Below, one piece after another: positions 5,169-7,746 of a DNA stretch of 7,746 bases. Below the pieces are notes generated by a model. It saw only the letters and a list, made by a program, of their open reading frames with translations, had not been told where the DNA came from and ran no database searches. Numbering within the stretch: position 1 is the first letter of the stretch; each line of letters begins with the position of its first letter. Position numbers and translations under genes: made by a program. Source of the stretch: Verrucomicrobiales bacterium (GTDB lineage: Bacteria > Verrucomicrobiota > Verrucomicrobiia > Verrucomicrobiales > DEV007); the NCBI GenBank assembly GCA_013003335.1, contig JABDJT010000498.1:1-7746 (forward strand), read 5' to 3'.

Positions 5169-7746
5169 GGGAGGTAGAGAAATTCGTTGGAGGCCAGGAT
5201 CGCCTGGCAAAAATCGGTCATCGTGGCGGCTTCGCCGGCGGCATCATTGGCGTATCGGCCTTTCTGGTTTGCCAGAAATTCGGCTGCTGTTTTCTGCTCG
5301 GCATCGGTAGGATGTCGCCCGAGAGCGATCTGGTAAACGGCTTCGATTGAGCCATTGGCCCGGTTTGCAAGGCCGGCTGCGTAGCTCCTCACTTCCGGAT
5401 CATTCATCAGGTAAAGCGCCTGCGGAGCCACCGTCGTGGTGGGCCGTTTGCCGATGCTGACGAGGTGCTCGGGCCAGTCAAAAACGATCATCGGATTCGG
5501 CAGGTGGCCGCGTTTGATGAAAAAATAAATGCTGCGGCGTTTCATCGAATTGCTCTTCGAGCCGGGACCGTACAGCGTGCGATCCAGCTGGCCGGAAACG
5601 GCGAGCATTGAGTCCCGAATCGGCTCTGCTTCGAGACGGCGCGATTCAAATCGCCAGAGCAAATCGTTGTCGAGATCCTTCGCCGAGTCGGCGGCGTCAT
5701 GATCGGAGCTTTGCCGGTAGGCGGCGCTCAGCATGATTTGCTTGTGCAGGCGTTTCAATTTCCAGCCGTTTTCGAGCAGGTCTTTCGCGAGCCAGTCGAG
5801 CAATTCCGGATGCGTTGGTGACGAACCCTGAAAACCAAAATCATTCGGCGTCGCGACAATTCCTTTTCCAAAATGCTGCTGCCAGATTCGATTCACGATC
5901 ACCCGTGCCAGCAAGCGTCCCGACCCGATTTCCGGATCGGTCATCCACGAAGCGAGCGCCGACCGGCGATGACTCGATTTCGATTCGGCGGGCCGTTCGA
6001 TTTTCCATTGGGTCTCCGATTTTTCCTCGGGCATGAGAACCCGCAAAAATCCCGGCTCGGCAACCTCCTGCTTCTGCTTCGGATCGCCCCGGTTCAGGTG
6101 ATGCACGTTCGGGTAGAAATGCGGATACCCGCGTCCGTCGGCATGATTTTTCATCGGCGGCAATCCTTCCGAGCAAACCATCACCGGCTTCATCTCGCGT
6201 TTCGGTTCCGCGGCGAGGTGAGCATCCAGCGCCGCCTTTTGCTTTTTCCAATCTGCATCCCGCCCTGCAAACCAGGCCCAGACGGCGTCGCGCTCTTTTG
6301 GAGAAAGTTCGGATTTTCCCGCCTTCAGTTTCGCCGTTGCGGAGGTGAGATGGATTTCCCCGCCCTGCCCCAATTCAAAGTGAGCCGCCGGATTCTCTGA
6401 AACCGCCAGCCGGAATCGACCGAAGGTGTGCTGGGTATTCAAATGAAACCGCATCGTCACGGTGAGTTTCGCATCCGCTTCGAGCGGTTTTTCAAAAACA
6501 AAAATCGCCGCCTGATCTTTGCCGATCCCACCCCGATCAACCGCCCACCCGGTCTTGTCGCGATTCCCATCGATCGACCCTTTCACCGAGAGGGTTCCCT
6601 TGTCCTGCTGGTGAGTCGCTCGCGCATCGACCAGTTTGACCGGAACGGATTTCCCGTCGCCGGTTTTGGCCTCGATCTTCAGATCGCTCAGCGCGAAATT
6701 TCCGTTCCCCGCCCGGCCCGGCCCCTTGCGCTTCATCGAATCGTGAGTGAGCGCCTCGATCCGCAGTGCGCTCGCTCCGGCTGCGACGTTCGTCACGACG
6801 GTGGTTTCGTCGAACGCCGGCGATTTTCCGCTCGCAAGCCAGGAGCCATCGGGCTGCTGCGTGAAGGTTGCTCCGTCCCGCGACGAAACTTTTTCCAGTG
6901 AGAGAACGCTCCAGGCTGAATCGGGCGCGATTTCCTCCAGTCCGGTCGGCTGCTTCAACCATTTTCCGAACTCTCCCCTCAGCTTGGCATCTTCGTATCC
7001 CTTCAAATCCGCAGCGAGCTGCTCGCGTTTTTCCGTCCAGGATTGCTGACGGGTTTGAAACGACTCGGCGTTGAATTCGAGCGGCGTTTCGCAGCGGATG
7101 GCCGTGGCAAATGTCGCTGCCATTTCATAATAATCGTGAACCGGAATCGGATCGTATTTGTGATCGTGACAGCGGGCGCAGCCGATCGACAGCCCGAGAA
7201 ACGCAGCCCCGGTGGTCCCGACCATGTCGTCGATTTCATCGTAGCGCGACTGCTCGAATTCCGCCTCCGTGATTTGCGTGGGGAATACACCCCCAACCAG
7301 GAAACCCGTCGCCATCCAGGCCATGCGATCATCCGGCACCAGTTCATCGCCGGCCAGCTGCCAGCGCACCATCTGATCCCACGGCATGTCTTCGTTGAAC
7401 GCCTCGATCAGGAAATCCCGATAATAAAACGCGTTGGGACGATCGTAATTTTGCTCAAACCCGAAGCTCTCCGCGAACCGCGCTACGTCCATCCAGTGCC
7501 TTGCCTGGCGTTCTCCAAAATGCGGAGACGCGAGCAGGCGATCGATCAAACGCGACCACGCCTCCGGCGATGAGTCCGAGAGAAACGTATCCATTTCCTC
7601 CGGCGATGGCGGCAACCCCAGCAAATCGAGATAGGCCCGCCGTGCCAGGATTCGTTTCGAGGCCGCCTTGTTCGGGAAGACTCCGGCTTCTTTTTGGCGC
7701 GCCAGGATGAAGTGATCGATTTCATTTTCGATCCACGCATCTAGGA
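5165..7746 (-). CDS. DUF1549/DUF1553 (PSCyt2-PSD1) protein, 5' end outside window
   Basis: The frame is open to the right edge and ends at TGA 5167-5165, giving 859 visible residues; a signal peptide and a PSCyt1 haem domain are probably missing upstream. The visible part starts within DUF1549: IDHFILAR (residues 9-16), AYLDLLGLPPSPEE, FGERQARHWMDVARFAES (76-93), then CARCHDHKYDPIPVHDYY (C189, C192, H193; bases 7166-7180 encode CARCH). Residues about 270-455 are a beta-rich middle section ending near QHTFGRFRLAVSE (438-450), probably a binding or jelly-roll-like module. EGLPP...HHLNRGDPKQKQEVAEPGFL follows at about 526-567. DUF1553 starts near residue 591 with RRSALASWMTDPE, then RVIVNRIWQQHFGKGIV (614-630), NDFGFQGSSPTHPELLDWLA, LHKQIMLSAAYRQSS, RRSIYFFIKRGHLPNP and TTTVAPQALYLMNDP. 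The protein is intact. Its stop overlaps the DUF1501 start. The role is unknown; the CxxCH motif suggests haem or metal binding, and export is inferred from family and neighbours. Confidence 0.92.
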   Translation of the reverse strand, partial: LDAWIENEIDHFILARQKEAGVFPNKAASKRILARRAYLDLLGLPPSPEEMDTFLSDSSPEAWSRLIDRLLASPHFGERQARHWMDVARFAESFGFEQNYDRPNAFYYRDFLIEAFNEDMPWDQMVRWQLAGDELVPDDRMAWMATGFLVGGVFPTQITEAEFEQSRYDEIDDMVGTTGAAFLGLSIGCARCHDHKYDPIPVHDYYEMAATFATAIRCETPLEFNAESFQTRQQSWTEKREQLAADLKGYEDAKLRGEFGKWLKQPTGLEEIAPDSAWSVLSLEKVSSRDGATFTQQPDGSWLASGKSPAFDETTVVTNVAAGASALRIEALTHDSMKRKGPGRAGNGNFALSDLKIEAKTGDGKSVPVKLVDARATHQQDKGTLSVKGSIDGNRDKTGWAVDRGGIGKDQAAIFVFEKPLEADAKLTVTMRFHLNTQHTFGRFRLAVSENPAAHFELGQGGEIHLTSATAKLKAGKSELSPKERDAVWAWFAGRDADWKKQKAALDAHLAAEPKREMKPVMVCSEGLPPMKNHADGRGYPHFYPNVHHLNRGDPKQKQEVAEPGFLRVLMPEEKSETQWKIERPAESKSSHRRSALASWMTDPEIGSGRLLARVIVNRIWQQHFGKGIVATPNDFGFQGSSPTHPELLDWLAKDLLENGWKLKRLHKQIMLSAAYRQSSDHDAADSAKDLDNDLLWRFESRRLEAEPIRDSMLAVSGQLDRTLYGPGSKSNSMKRRSIYFFIKRGHLPNPMIVFDWPEHLVSIGKRPTTTVAPQALYLMNDPEVRSYAAGLANRANGSIEAVYQIALGRHPTDAEQKTAAEFLANQKGRYANDAAGEAATMTDFCQAILASNEFLYLP

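Noticed and set aside
5169..5210. A longer N-terminus for the DUF1501 protein from a TTG at 5210
   Set aside because: The extra 14 residues lie inside the upstream gene and precede the Tat signal without purpose. The ATG at 5168 gives the standard ATGA overlap.
7622..7624. Start of the DUF1549/DUF1553 gene at the TTG at 7624
   Set aside because: The frame stays open to the window edge and encodes conserved DUF1549 sequence upstream of this codon (IDHFILAR and AYLDLLG), so the true start is outside the window.

Overview
The window reads as chromosomal DNA from a bacterium of the Planctomycetes-Verrucomicrobia group. The evidence is family content: all five genes are on the minus strand, and four belong to the PSCyt/PSD, DUF1501 and DUF1552 families, which are greatly expanded in those phyla and rare elsewhere. 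GC content looks moderately high and composition is even across the genes. The starts lack recognisable Shine-Dalgarno sequences. I see no RNA genes, CRISPR array, insertion sequence or phage gene.

In transcription order (right to left) the layout is as follows. (1) 7746-5165 is a DUF1549/DUF1553 (PSCyt2-PSD1) protein whose 5' end lies beyond the window. (2) 5168-3729 is a Tat-exported DUF1501 protein of the alkaline phosphatase/sulfatase-like type, overlapping gene 1 by ATGA. (3) 3723-2590 is a secreted TIM-barrel protein resembling agarase/GH50-like glycoside hydrolases, starting 5 bases after gene 2. (4) 2589-2401 is the only real intergenic gap, with two abutting hairpins just after gene 3. 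(5) 2400-1072 is a Tat-exported DUF1552 (HXXSHH) protein. (6) 1075-1 is a secreted PSCyt1/DUF1592-type cytochrome-like protein, again joined by an ATGA overlap, with its 3' end outside the window.

The window therefore joins two common two-gene modules, DUF1549/1553 with DUF1501 and DUF1552 with DUF1592-type. Each pairs a CxxCH-bearing protein with a Tat-exported phosphatase-fold-like protein. A sugar-hydrolase-like gene sits at the end of the first module. All five products look exported, so the natural inference is a cell-envelope or periplasmic apparatus, possibly acting on a polysaccharide. The biochemical role of the PSD/DUF1501/DUF1552 families is not established, and nothing here fixes it. 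The most unusual details are a degenerate HXXSHH motif in the DUF1552 protein and a hydrolase-like protein with Asp where agarase-like enzymes are expected to carry catalytic Glu.
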